Of a stretch of 48,795 nucleotides of DNA, positions 19,346 through 29,669 are shown one piece after another (within the stretch, counting starts at the first letter, position 1; the number at the start of each line of letters is the position of its first letter). Source of the DNA: Endomicrobium sp. (lineage in GTDB: Bacteria > Elusimicrobiota > Endomicrobiia > Endomicrobiales > Endomicrobiaceae). The DNA lies in the NCBI GenBank assembly GCA_031290625.1, contig JAITND010000039.1, forward strand, positions 1 through 48,795, in the 5' to 3' direction. The notes under the pieces were generated by a model. It was not told the DNA's origin and did not search any database. It saw only the letters and a program-made list of their open reading frames with translations. The position numbers and the translations under genes were made by a program.

Positions 19346-19896
19346 GTGCTTCCTCCGCTTTTTTATATACAACTAAGAATTTTTTAATGAAAGGGAAATG
19401 CATACTATTAAAAATTTTTTGCTAGAAATGCCTTATTTTGCTAGACATTGCGTACGAAGCATTATATCAATGTCTCTTGCTTGATATAAATCTCAATTGT
19501 GAAAAAATTGTGAAACAGAAATACTAAGCAATCATGGCTAGATAAAAATATCCGACGGATATCAATAAAATTTTTAAGCAAAACTTTACCGCGTATAGTT
19601 TAACAGATTTTGGGCGGAATTGAACGCCGTATACATTATTCGTTTGTCTTTAGCTTCGTATCTTATATAATCGAGCAAATAATAATTTTGTTTATTTTTT
19701 TAGCGCGGCGATAAACTCGGCGTTATTAAAAGCGTAAATCTTAGCTATTGGGTTTGAGAAAACAAATTTGTTGTATATCGGCATAATCTTAAGCGTAATA
19801 TTTTGTAAAAAGTCTCGCATTTGGCAAATATAAACTCAAAATACGAAGCCAATGAATTATTTTGTATAATGCTATAATGCCAAAAGGGAGATGCGA

Positions 19897-20208
19897 ATGA
19901 AAACATTTGTTTTAGACGCCAATTGCAAAAAACTGTTGAAGAGAGATATTTCCGTAAGTTATAGCAGGACCAAGCGCAAAATTTAACGCCTCGCGAAGTG
20001 AAGACGACTGCCTCAGGAGTCGGCAATAGCGCTAAGATAGTTTTAACGGGAGATCCTTATCAGATTGACAATCCGCATCTTGACGCGTCTTCAAACGGGC
20101 TTGCATATTTGGTTGAAAGATTTAAAGGACAGGATATATTCCGGTCGCGTAACGTTTTCAAAGAGCAAAAGAAGCGCTCTTGCCGCATTGTCGTCCGAAC
20201 TACTTTGA
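19897..20208 (+). pseudogene. PhoH-like PIN/ATPase remnant with large internal deletion
   Basis: Start MKTFVLDAN (PIN N-terminus), then QNLTPREVKTT..GNSAKIVLTGDPYQIDNPHLDASSNGLAYLVERFKGQDIF, frameshift, GRVTFSKSKRSALAALSSELL*. Confidence 0.8.
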
Positions 20209-21077
20209 TGAATAGAGATATAAATAATCCTTATATAGATATGCATATCCACACGTCTTTTTCCGACGGTGCGTTTACTCCAAGAGAAGCGGTTGAGTAT
20301 GCGTCAAAGATGAAGTTGTCTGCAATAAGTATAACGGACCATGATTGTGTAGACGGCATAGACGAGGCTTTGGATTGCGCTTTACAAAATGACATTGAGA
20401 TTATTCCCGGAATTGAGTTATCTTCAGAAGTTGAGTCAGAATCGGGAAAAAGCGAAATACATATACTGGGGTATTATATAGACTACAAGTCGCAATATTT
20501 GAAAAAATCTCTGGATATTTTTAAGAAAGCAAGATATGATAGAGCCGTAAAAATATTTGAGAGGCTTAAGGAAAACGGCGTTGAACTGAAAAATACTGAC
20601 TTTATTAACAATATCGGCGACAAAGCTATAGGGCGGTTGCACTTTGCAAAAGCCTTAATTGAAGAGAAATTTGTAGGCGGCGTTCAAGAAGCTTTTCAAA
20701 GGTACTTATCAAAAGATAAACTAGCCTATGTCCCCAAATATTCAATCTCTGTAAAAGACGCAATAAAACTTATTCTGGATTCTGGCGGTATTCCAGTTAT
20801 GGCTCATCCCTATTATGTACATTACGCAGATATTGATTTGTTTAAATTTTTGATTGACTGCGGACTTATGGGAATAGAAGCTTGGCACATAAAACATTCT
20901 GAAAATGTCGTAAAGAGATTTATTGATATAGCTAAGGAATTTAATCTTCTTATAACAGGCGGTTCTGATTGTCACGGACCATACAAGAAAGAAAATCCCG
21001 TTATGGGAAAGGTAAAAGTTCCTTACTCGGTATTGATAAACTTAAAGAAGGCAAGAGAGTCGCTTTACAAAAGTTGA
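20208..21077 (+). CDS. PHP domain metal-dependent phosphoesterase
   Basis: YIDMHIHTSFSDGAFTPREAVEYA, SITDHDCVDGIDEA, PGIELSSE, GGSDCHGPYK; ATG at 20208 overlaps the PhoH stop. Confidence 0.85.
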   Translation: MNRDINNPYIDMHIHTSFSDGAFTPREAVEYASKMKLSAISITDHDCVDGIDEALDCALQNDIEIIPGIELSSEVESESGKSEIHILGYYIDYKSQYLKKSLDIFKKARYDRAVKIFERLKENGVELKNTDFINNIGDKAIGRLHFAKALIEEKFVGGVQEAFQRYLSKDKLAYVPKYSISVKDAIKLILDSGGIPVMAHPYYVHYADIDLFKFLIDCGLMGIEAWHIKHSENVVKRFIDIAKEFNLLITGGSDCHGPYKKENPVMGKVKVPYSVLINLKKARESLYKS

Positions 21078-21080
21078 TTT

Positions 21081-22526
21081 ATGGAATATATAAATAAAAC
21101 AGTTTTTCTTAATTATTTAAACTGTCCTACTTTGGGTTGGAAGACAAAAAAAGATATGCTTCCGAAACTTTCGGGGCTTAATAATAAACTCTTAACTTTG
21201 GAAGGGAAAAATATACATAAAGAGGCATTGAAGTTATTCCCTGACGCTGTGAGCGGGAAGAAACTTAAACTTGAAAGGCCTGACGTTTCTTGCAAAGATT
21301 TGATTGCAGATTTAGAAATAAATAAATCTGTCTACGCTATGTCTTTTGTCGCAGACGGGTTCTATGCAAAACCTGACGTATTAAAGAAACTAGAAGATAA
21401 TTCTTGGCATTTATTTGAAGTTAAATCCGGAAGCAGATATAAAGTTAAGTATACAAGCGATATATCTTTTAACGTTATGGTTTTGTCCAAGCTTGGCATA
21501 AAAGTAAGCAGGACAAGCGTATTGTATTTATCCAATGATTATCGTCTTGGAATGGAATCTTCTAAACTTTTTACCGAATCAGACTGCGCTCAAAAGGTTG
21601 AGTTGAAAGTTCAAGAGTTTTTAAGTATTGTAGATAAAGCTTCTGAAGATGTGCAATCCGAGTTTATGCCGACGCCAGTCTTAAAAAGGTATTGCAAAAA
21701 TTGTCCCATGTTTGACGTTTGTATAGGAAAAGGCGTGGAAAAGCGCATATTTGATTTGCCAAGACTTTCTATATTGCAGATGGACGAGTTGATAGCGATG
21801 GGCGCGGATACGATTGATAAGGTTCCTGACGATTTTAACCTTACTGAGCGGCAGAAGATAGTCAAAAATTGCGTTTTGACAAATACGCGGTATATATCAG
21901 AAGATTTAAAGACTGAGTTAGAAAATATAAAACAACCTTTTTACTATCTTGATTTTGAATCTGTAACGACAATAACGCCTTTGTATCCCAACATAGCTCC
22001 TCATACCCAAATTTTAACGCAGTTTTCTTTGGATAAAGCCGATGAGTCTGGAAATATTTTAGAGCATTACGAGTATATTGCCGACCAAACAAGAGACTGT
22101 CGTAAATATATTGCCGAAAAATTGATAGAGTATTTAGGTGAAGATGGAAGTATAATAACTTATGCTAATGCCGAGCGTATCATAGTTTCTAAACTGGCTT
22201 TTCTTTTTCCTGAATTGTCTGAGAAACTTAACAAAATAATTGAAAGAATTGCGGACTTGGAATTGATAATTAGAAAAGATTATTACGATGTAAACTTTCA
22301 TGGCAGAACGTCTATAAAGAAAATTCTTCCTGTTTTAATACCCGATATGAGCTACGATAGTTTGGATATTGGCGAAGGCGGCGACGCGTCGGCAGCGTTT
22401 GCATTTATGGCCATGGGGTTATATGATGAGGATAAGATAAAAGAAACTAAAAATAATTTGCTTAAATATTGCGCTCAAGATACGCTTGCGATGATACGTA
22501 TACGCCAGTTTTTAATAATGTTATAA
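21081..22526 (+). CDS. DUF2779 domain protein (Cas4/PD-(D/E)XK-like N-terminus plus DEDD-type exonuclease-like C-terminus)
   Basis: NSWHLFEVKSG, RYCKNCPMFDVCIGKG Cys cluster, FYYLDFESVTTITPLYPN, YCAQDTLAMIRI. Confidence 0.8.
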   Translation: MEYINKTVFLNYLNCPTLGWKTKKDMLPKLSGLNNKLLTLEGKNIHKEALKLFPDAVSGKKLKLERPDVSCKDLIADLEINKSVYAMSFVADGFYAKPDVLKKLEDNSWHLFEVKSGSRYKVKYTSDISFNVMVLSKLGIKVSRTSVLYLSNDYRLGMESSKLFTESDCAQKVELKVQEFLSIVDKASEDVQSEFMPTPVLKRYCKNCPMFDVCIGKGVEKRIFDLPRLSILQMDELIAMGADTIDKVPDDFNLTERQKIVKNCVLTNTRYISEDLKTELENIKQPFYYLDFESVTTITPLYPNIAPHTQILTQFSLDKADESGNILEHYEYIADQTRDCRKYIAEKLIEYLGEDGSIITYANAERIIVSKLAFLFPELSEKLNKIIERIADLELIIRKDYYDVNFHGRTSIKKILPVLIPDMSYDSLDIGEGGDASAAFAFMAMGLYDEDKIKETKNNLLKYCAQDTLAMIRIRQFLIML

Positions 22527-22589
22527 AATGATAAAATGCTCGCGACGGGTTGCATAATTGACAGCGATTAGGGGGAGGGGAAAGAGAAT

Positions 22590-23654
22590 ATGGCAAAAGA
22601 CGAAAAACTTAAAGCATTGGATTTGGCTCTTTCGCAAATAGAAAAAGATTTTGGTAAAGAAGCAATAATGCGCTTGGGGGAAAAGCACTTAAAAGAAAAA
22701 ATTGATTTTATACCGACAGGAGCGCTTCCTCTTGATATAGCTATAGGTATAGGCGGAATTCCTAGAGGGAGAATAATTGAGATTTACGGTCCTGAATCTT
22801 CAGGAAAAACTACTTTGGCTTTATGCATGGTTGCAGAAGCTCAAAAACTTGGCGGTATTGCCGCATATATTGACGCTGAACATGCTATGGATCCCGAATA
22901 TGCTCAAAAACTTGGCGTGGACATAGATAATCTTTTAATATCCCAGCCCGATTCAGGAGAACAGGGACTAGAGATTGCAGATAAACTTATACGTTCAGGA
23001 GCGGTTGATATTATCATTATTGATTCGGTAGCGGCTCTTGTGCCTAAAGCTGAAATTGAAGGCGAAATGGGAGATTCTTTTGTAGGTCTTCAAGCAAGAC
23101 TCATGAGCCAAGCGTTGAGAAAGCTTACTTCAAATATTTCTAAGTCAAAAACTTCAATCATATTTATAAATCAACTTAGACAAAAAATAGGAATAATGTG
23201 GGGAAACCCTGAAACTACTCCGGGCGGTCTTGCGCTTAAATTCTACTCTTCGGTAAGGCTTGACATAAGAAGGATAGAGTCTGTTAAAAAAGGCGATGAT
23301 ATTTTAGGAAACAGAGTAAGGGTGAAAGTTGTAAAGAATAAAGTTGCGGCGCCGTTTAAACAGGCGGAATTTGAGATAATGTTTGGGCAAGGCGTGGACA
23401 GATTTGGGTACCTTATAGATATGGGCGTCAACGACGGAATAATTGAAAAAGCAGGAGCATTTTTCAGCTATAACGGCGAGAGAATAGGTCAAGGCAGAGA
23501 TAATGTTAAAATATACTTGTCCAACAATCATCATATTGCGGACGAACTAGAGGCAAAAATAAGGGCAAAAGCTTTTAGCGATCAGCAGTCGAAAGAAGAA
23601 AATAAAAAAGAAGATCTGGTAAAAGAAAAGGCGGCTAAATCTTCAAAAAAATAA
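22590..23654 (+). CDS. recA: recombinase RecA
   Basis: [52 protein letters not shown]. Confidence 0.98.
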   Translation: MAKDEKLKALDLALSQIEKDFGKEAIMRLGEKHLKEKIDFIPTGALPLDIAIGIGGIPRGRIIEIYGPESSGKTTLALCMVAEAQKLGGIAAYIDAEHAMDPEYAQKLGVDIDNLLISQPDSGEQGLEIADKLIRSGAVDIIIIDSVAALVPKAEIEGEMGDSFVGLQARLMSQALRKLTSNISKSKTSIIFINQLRQKIGIMWGNPETTPGGLALKFYSSVRLDIRRIESVKKGDDILGNRVRVKVVKNKVAAPFKQAEFEIMFGQGVDRFGYLIDMGVNDGIIEKAGAFFSYNGERIGQGRDNVKIYLSNNHHIADELEAKIRAKAFSDQQSKEENKKEDLVKEKAAKSSKK

Positions 23655-23667
23655 TTGTAGGGTTATT

Positions 23668-24594
23668 ATGAAAATACTTATTACCGGAGGGACGGGTTTT
23701 ATAGGGTCAAATATAGCGGATGCTTTGTTGGCTAAAGGACATAGCGTTGTTGTTTTTGATAATTTATCTTCTGGAAAGAAAGAAAATGTAGACAAAAAAA
23801 CCAAATTCTATAAAGCGGATATTTTTAATAAAAAAGAAGTCGATAACGTATTTAAAAAGGAAAAACCTCAAATCATAATACACAATGCCGCTCAAATAGA
23901 CGTAAGAAAATCTGTAGATGACCCTTTTTTTGATGCGCAAGTCAATATTTTAGGTTCTATAAACGTATTAAACGCTTGTGTTGAAAATAAAGTAAAAAAG
24001 ATCATTTTTGCTTCTTCCGGCGGTTCAGTTTATGGAGAATGTAAGGCTTTTGCCCCTAAAGAAGACGCCAAGACTAATCCATTGTCGCCGTACGCTATAG
24101 CTAAAAATTCAGTTGAGAACTACATAAATTTTTATTCTGTCGCGTATGGTTTGGATTATACTATTTTAAGATATGGCAATGTCTATGGACCAAAACAGGA
24201 CCCGCATGGAGAGACGGGAGTTGTCGCTATTTTTGCCGCTAAAATGCTTAAAAATGAAAAAGTTGCGGTTTTTGGCGACGGCAAACAAAAGAGAGATTAC
24301 GTTTATGTCGGCGATGCGGCGGATGCCAATTTAAAATCTTTAACAAAAGGTAAAAATCAAATTATAAACATAGGAACGTCAAAAGCAGTTTCGGTCAATG
24401 AGATCATTAAAGTTATGAGCAAAGCGTCGGGTTACAAGAAAAAGGCTAGATATAAGCCAAAAAGAGCCGGAGAATTATTTAAAACTTTCTTAAATATAAA
24501 TAAGGCTAAAACTGTTTTGTCTTGGAGTCCTAAAGTTAATATAGAGCAAGGAATCAAAGCGACTATTGACTATTTTAGAGAGAGAGCTAAATGA
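23668..24594 (+). CDS. NAD-dependent epimerase/dehydratase (UDP-glucose 4-epimerase-like)
   Basis: GGTGFIGSNIADALL, SSGGSVYGE, YAIAKNSVENY. Confidence 0.85.
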   Translation: MKILITGGTGFIGSNIADALLAKGHSVVVFDNLSSGKKENVDKKTKFYKADIFNKKEVDNVFKKEKPQIIIHNAAQIDVRKSVDDPFFDAQVNILGSINVLNACVENKVKKIIFASSGGSVYGECKAFAPKEDAKTNPLSPYAIAKNSVENYINFYSVAYGLDYTILRYGNVYGPKQDPHGETGVVAIFAAKMLKNEKVAVFGDGKQKRDYVYVGDAADANLKSLTKGKNQIINIGTSKAVSVNEIIKVMSKASGYKKKARYKPKRAGELFKTFLNINKAKTVLSWSPKVNIEQGIKATIDYFRERAK

Positions 24595-25616
24595 AAGCGT
24601 TTGTTTTGGCCGCAGGGGTAGGCGCAAGGCTTAGACCTTTAACATCAAATATTCCTAAGCCTATGATATCGATTTTAGGCAAGCCAGCTTTGTATTATAC
24701 TTTTTCCAATCTTTGTAAATACGGTTTTACCGACGCTTGTGTAAACACATATTATTTATCTGATTCTATAACGGATTATTTTGAGAAAAATAAAACCGAC
24801 ATACGTCTTGAATTTTCTAAAGAAAAAACTCTTTTAGGCACAGCGGGAGCTATAAAAAAGAAGGAAAATTTTTTTGACGGTGCTTTTGTCGTAATGTCCG
24901 GCGATGGTTTGAGCGACGTTAATTTAAAAAAAGTATTGGAGTTTCATAAAAAAAAGAAATCCATAGCTACTATAGTGTTGAAAAAAGTCGTTTCTCGTTT
25001 TGAATATGGAATAGCCGTAACAAATAAAAGCGGCAAAATAAAAAAATTTGTTGAAAAGCCTTCTTGGAGCGATATTTTCAACGATGACGTTAATACTGGG
25101 ATTTACGTATTTGAGACTGAAATTTTTAACTATATTCCAAGAGATACTTTCTTTGATTTCAGTATGGATTTGTTTCCTCTTTTAATGAAGAAAGGCAAGA
25201 AGATTTTCGGCTATTTGATGGACGAGTATTGGACGGATATCGGAAATATTTTTGAGTATAAAAAAGGCGTTTTTGATGTTTTGGACGGAAAACTGAAGCT
25301 TAATTTCGGCTTAATAAATAATGGCGGTAAATATATAAGCGAGACTGCTAAAATTGCCAAGAGCGTTAAAATAAAGGGACCGTGCTTTATAGGCGATAAT
25401 GTTGTTATAGAAGATAAATCCGTAATAAATCCGTATTCTGTTATTTCTAATAATGTTAAGATAGAGAAGAATTCCATTATAGATAGAAGCATTATTTGGG
25501 AAAACTCAATAGTAGGCTCGGGGACGGACATAATAAACAGCGTTGTAAGCTCCGATGTGTCAATTCCTGCAAGCATGTCGTTATTTGATTCTATAATGAT
25601 GGAAGCTTCAAGGTAA
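24591..25616 (+). CDS. sugar nucleotidyltransferase with left-handed beta-helix repeats
   Basis: MKAFVLAAGVGARLRPLTSNIPKPMISILGKP; C-terminal hexapeptide-like repeats. Confidence 0.88.
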   Translation: MKAFVLAAGVGARLRPLTSNIPKPMISILGKPALYYTFSNLCKYGFTDACVNTYYLSDSITDYFEKNKTDIRLEFSKEKTLLGTAGAIKKKENFFDGAFVVMSGDGLSDVNLKKVLEFHKKKKSIATIVLKKVVSRFEYGIAVTNKSGKIKKFVEKPSWSDIFNDDVNTGIYVFETEIFNYIPRDTFFDFSMDLFPLLMKKGKKIFGYLMDEYWTDIGNIFEYKKGVFDVLDGKLKLNFGLINNGGKYISETAKIAKSVKIKGPCFIGDNVVIEDKSVINPYSVISNNVKIEKNSIIDRSIIWENSIVGSGTDIINSVVSSDVSIPASMSLFDSIMMEASR

Positions 25617-25640
25617 AGCGGAAGAAAAGAGGATAAGTTT

Positions 25641-26810
25641 ATGTCAAACGAACAAGGGTATTTCTTTACATCTGAATCTGTTACTGAAGGACACCCTGAC
25701 AAAGTGTGCGATATAGTTTCTGATACTATTTTAGATGCAATTTTAAAACAAGATGCAAAAGCAAGAGTCGCTTGCGAAACGTTTATTTCAAAAGGCATGC
25801 TTATAGTCGGAGGGGAAATTACCACAACGGCTAAAATAAACGCAAGAAAAATTATAAAGGAAGCTATTAAAAAGATAGGCTACGATAAACCTTCATTTGG
25901 TTTTGATTATAACACATGCGCTATAATGGACACAATAAATACGCAGTCTCCTGATATTGCGATGGGCGTTGACGCAGGAGGGGCGGGCGATCAGGGGTTG
26001 ATGATAGGTTTTGCCTGCAAGGAAACGTCTGAATTTATGCCTTTGCCTATAACTCTTGCGCATAAACTTTCAAGAAGACTTGCAGAAGTAAGAAAAAAAG
26101 GCATATTGCCGTACTTAGGACCCGACGGAAAAACGCAGGTAACTGTTGAATATGTTGATTGGAAGCCAAAAAGAATAGACGCTGTTGTTTTGTCTACCCA
26201 GCACACAGAAGAGATATTGGATAAAACGGGAAATCATATAACAAGGAAATCTAAAGAAGAAATTTTTGACAATGTTATTTCTCATATTCTTGGCAATTTG
26301 ATTGACAAAAACACAAAAATGTACATAAATCCCACTGGAAAGTTTTTATACGGCGGACCCTCTGCAGATACAGGTCTTACAGGAAGAAAAATAATAGTTG
26401 ATACTTATGGCGGAATGGCGGCTCATGGCGGCGGAGCGTTTTCAGGTAAAGATTACACCAAAGTGGATAGAAGCGCTTGTTATATGGCAAGGCACATTGC
26501 CAAGAATATAGTCGCTGCAGGTTTTTCCGAAAGATGTACGGTTCAGCTTGCTTACGCTATAGGCGTTGCCGATCCTGTTTCCGTAATGGTTGATACGCAT
26601 CATTCTGGTAAAGTTTCCGGCTTTATTTTAGAGCCTGTTGTTAAAAAAATATTTCCGCTTACTCCAAAAAGTATTGCTGAGTACTTGCAGCTTCGTAAGC
26701 CTATTTATGCCCAGACGGCTGCTTATGGGCATTTTGGAAGAAGAGAAAAAGATTTTACTTGGGAAGATACAAATAAGGTTTCCGAGCTTCAAAAAGCGAT
26801 AAAAATCTAA
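25641..26810 (+). CDS. metK: S-adenosylmethionine synthetase
   Basis: [49 protein letters not shown]. Confidence 0.98.
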   Translation: MSNEQGYFFTSESVTEGHPDKVCDIVSDTILDAILKQDAKARVACETFISKGMLIVGGEITTTAKINARKIIKEAIKKIGYDKPSFGFDYNTCAIMDTINTQSPDIAMGVDAGGAGDQGLMIGFACKETSEFMPLPITLAHKLSRRLAEVRKKGILPYLGPDGKTQVTVEYVDWKPKRIDAVVLSTQHTEEILDKTGNHITRKSKEEIFDNVISHILGNLIDKNTKMYINPTGKFLYGGPSADTGLTGRKIIVDTYGGMAAHGGGAFSGKDYTKVDRSACYMARHIAKNIVAAGFSERCTVQLAYAIGVADPVSVMVDTHHSGKVSGFILEPVVKKIFPLTPKSIAEYLQLRKPIYAQTAAYGHFGRREKDFTWEDTNKVSELQKAIKI

Positions 26811-26872
26811 AAATACTTGTTTTTAAATATAAAAAAGCTATGGGGGCGGGGTGGGAAATCTCCGCAGTTTTT

Positions 26873-27622
26873 TTACAAAGGTTTCTTTTCAGGCGTTCCA
26901 GGCTTACGAGGGAATTGCACCGACGTGTCTTTATATTTTTTGAAAACTAAAATACAGTAATCAAGTTCTTGCTGAGGTAAATTATAAGGAATAGTTTGTT
27001 CTAATTTTGCTCCAAGATGGTTCAATGCGTTTTCAACAGCCGGCAGCCCTTCTTCTAAACTTTCGGCTGATTTTTTTGTCTTATGCACTACAAAATACCC
27101 GCCTACTTTTAAAAGAGGAATAGAAATCTCAAGATTTGGAGAAAATTTGCTTACAGCTCTGGATAAAACAAAATCATACTGTTGTCTGTATTTTGGCTTT
27201 TGTCCTATTTCCTCAGTCCTTGAATTTAATATATCAATACTAAGGTCAAGTTTATTGTTTACATTTTCAAGAAACTTACACTTTTTTGTTATAGACTCTA
27301 CTAATGTTAGTTTTATGTTGGGCAAAGCGATTTTTACGGGTATTCCGGGCATTCCTGAACCTGTGCCAATGTCGGCGACTTTTAAAACGGCGTCTTTACT
27401 AGTTATATCGCTTATAACCTTAGCGCCGTATAGAGCATCGCAAAAATGTCTATAAATTAAGTCTTTTTCGCTTTTAAACGAGATAAGATTGAGAATTTTA
27501 TTCCATTCTACAAGCTCAGTAAAATACAACTCAAACTTATCTTTCATTTCTTGAGAAAAGAAATCTATAATATTAGTTAGGGCATATTTTTGAAAATCGT
27601 TAAACAGTTCTTCTTTTTCCAT
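26873..27622 (-). CDS. rsmG: 16S rRNA (guanine527-N7)-methyltransferase RsmG
   Basis: WNKILNLISFKSEKDLIYRHFCDAL, ADIGTGSGMPGIPVKIA, DFVLSRAV. Confidence 0.92.
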   Translation of the reverse strand: MEKEELFNDFQKYALTNIIDFFSQEMKDKFELYFTELVEWNKILNLISFKSEKDLIYRHFCDALYGAKVISDITSKDAVLKVADIGTGSGMPGIPVKIALPNIKLTLVESITKKCKFLENVNNKLDLSIDILNSRTEEIGQKPKYRQQYDFVLSRAVSKFSPNLEISIPLLKVGGYFVVHKTKKSAESLEEGLPAVENALNHLGAKLEQTIPYNLPQQELDYCILVFKKYKDTSVQFPRKPGTPEKKPL

Positions 27623-27644
27623 ATATCTCTAAATAATTATTTTT

Positions 27645-27809
27645 CGGAATTATCTCCTAGCATACTGAGAAATGTTTTTTGAAAGCGCAGTAGATAGAGA
27701 AAGTATTTGTAAAATGATAGCATACTACCAAAACAAAAACAAGGAAGAAGTAAGAGTTTAAAGGTTGGAGATATAGATTTAGCACAACAGAGCGCGAATA
27801 ATGAATATA
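27645..27809 (+). repeat. 165-bp repeat, copy B
   Basis: ~96% identical to reverse complement of 2983-3147 (6 mismatches by eye). Confidence 0.95.
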
Positions 27810-28205
27810 GGATTTTACAGTTAGAAAGGTTGCTAGGACTTGTTATTGAGCGGACAAATATAGAGGATAGGAGGAGAGGAAAGAACTAATGTATCTAATG
27901 AAGCATTGCTTGCATTACAGCGTAAATAGCCCAAAAGTGGAATAACAAGAAAGAAAGCAAGAGACAGAAGTGGGGTAGTAATGAGCCAAAATGAAGCTTT
28001 AACATATACTGTTAGTCCTAGCAATGATGAGGTAATTATGCTAACTAAGTCGGAATTAGAAGTAATTGATTATTGAAGAGAAGGATTTAATTTTTCAGAA
28101 AAAGAGCGTCTTATGAGCGGTAATATTGTCACAGGTATGACGGCAGGGAAATTGTTAATAAATAAAAGCATATCTGAATTGTCCCCTGCTATGGTAGTGC
28201 TGTTT
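27672..28205 (+). pseudogene. decayed phage/mobile-element-type gene(s)
   Basis: Conceptual MFFESAVDRESICKMIAYYQNKNKEE [fs] SLKVGDIDLAQQSANNEYRILQLERLLGLVIERTNIEDRRRGKN* [fs] NEALLALQRK*PKSGITRKKARDRSGVVMSQNEALTYTVSPSNDEVIMLTKSELEVIDY*REGFNFSEKERLMSGNIVTGMTAGKLLINKSISELSPAMVVLFMVGAGLAR. Confidence 0.55.
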
Positions 28206-28220
28206 ATGGTCGGAGCAGGG

Positions 28221-28985
28221 TTAGCCCGGCAGTCCTCTGTCAAGTCCGTTATACGACGCCAGTGCTTTTTTCCCAAAAGCTTTAAATTTTGGGTCTTCCG
28301 CAAGCCGACTGGTTATCGTAACGTCGCTCGATTTATAAAACTTTTCGTAAAGAGGACGAGCAGCGCGTCTGCCGGCTTTTTCAGTTCTGGCTGCGAACTC
28401 TTTTAAGTTTGGAAGTTTTCCGCCGCTAGCTTCTACTATGGCGTCCTTTACCATAGCGTGTTGAACGTTTCAAAACGTTCCAACGACTTCGCCAACTTTG
28501 GCGGCGTCCGGATTTTCTTCTTCAAATTTTTCTAGGTATTTTTTTACCGGCTTAATCTTAGACGGCAACCTAAAAAACGCCTCGTTGCCCGCCGCCGCGG
28601 CTCCGCCGGCTCTTTTAAGACCCTCTTTTATTTTATGACGATTTTGCGTCGCCGCAAGATCCCGTATACGTTTTGCCAGCTCGACTGGATTGACGGCAGC
28701 GCTCAAAACTTCTTTAATCGCTTCCATTTTAGCGTCGGGCGACGACGAGGATGAATGCGTCGTCGCTTTTGGCTCCGCCGCGCGCGGCGCTTCTTTTTCC
28801 GCAAACTCTTCGGGGCGATATTTCCGACGAACCTCCGCTTCAATTTCAGCTCGGCGTTCGTCCGTTAATTTATGCGATTTGCGCGATTGAGAGCGCAAAC
28901 GCGCGTCGGCGAGATCGCGCTGGAATTGCGCGTCGTATTCTTTTTCTATCTGACGACGTTTCTCGCTTCCGCATGGATGCGAGAT
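28221..28985 (-). pseudogene. GC-rich foreign gene interrupted by in-frame TGA
   Basis: ORFs 28898-28470 and 28454-28221 are in the same frame, joined as ...PDAAKVGEVVGTF*NVQHAMVKDAIVEASGG...; frame also stays open upstream (EKRRQIEKEYDAQFQRDLADARLRSQSRKS). Confidence 0.6.
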
Positions 28986-29151
28986 CTATACATAGCAGAG
29001 CATACAAAGGGGATAAAATTTATCCGTCGTTAACACACAAAACCAGCCAGACAGTGTTCCGTTAGGTAGTTAGGTACATACAAAGACATTTTCAAGTTTT
29101 CATTATAACAAATTCGGAGAGTCGCCCATGTTAACGCGCATAATTAACATA

Positions 29152-29160
29152 GGGGGGGGG
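29152..29160 (+). repeat. poly-G tract (G9)
   Basis: cataGGGGGGGGGtgattccg. Confidence 0.9.
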
Positions 29161-29168
29161 TGATTCCG

Positions 29169-29669
29169 TTATTTTTTTACGCTTTTAAGCAAGACTTCTG
29201 CACGCTTATTTTGCGCATCAGGATTTACCATTGCGTTTTTTTGATAAGCGTCGGCTTGTTTTTCGGCTTCAGCTCTTACCTTTGCCGCTTCTTTTAGAGG
29301 TTGATTTATTTTATTAAGCTTTTCTTTTTCTTTATCTTTTGCCGCATCTCTTATGCCTTTTGCTTTCTTTTCCAATACTTCGGCTTCAGCCTCGGTTGTT
29401 TTTCTTTCAGACTTTGCCAATTTTTTCTTCTGGTTGGCGCTTTTTTTGACTATATCCTCGTCAGCCGCGGCTTTCTTCTTCATGGTTTTAACTTCTTCTT
29501 TTATTTTCTTGATTTCTTCAGATGCTTGGCGCTTAAGTTTTTTGGCTTCAGCCTCAGTTTTTACTTTTTCAATGGCGTCATTGTCCGTATGGGCGGACAA
29601 ATATGCCGGCGTTGCCATAAAAATAAAAAGCGGCGCAAACAAGCCTGCTACAAATTTTTTCATTTGCAT
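29169..29669 (-). CDS. secreted Lys/Glu-rich coiled-coil protein, hypothetical
   Basis: Signal peptide MKKFVAGLFAPLFIFMATPAYLSAHTD then charged KKKA/EAEA helix. Confidence 0.65.
   Translation of the reverse strand: MQMKKFVAGLFAPLFIFMATPAYLSAHTDNDAIEKVKTEAEAKKLKRQASEEIKKIKEEVKTMKKKAAADEDIVKKSANQKKKLAKSERKTTEAEAEVLEKKAKGIRDAAKDKEKEKLNKINQPLKEAAKVRAEAEKQADAYQKNAMVNPDAQNKRAEVLLKSVKK

Noticed and set aside
19998-20207. N-terminal 70 aa of the ORF-track 359-aa protein as part of the PHP enzyme
   Set aside because: It is the PhoH-like ATPase tail plus a frameshifted segment; the PHP gene starts at ATG 20208
25211-25825. Minus-strand 204-aa ORF
   Set aside because: Antisense to the nucleotidyltransferase and metK; no independent motif
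28221-28985. UGA read as Trp/selenocysteine (recoding)
   Set aside because: TAG stops and frameshifts occur in neighbouring relics, and housekeeping genes show standard coding; simple decay is more economical
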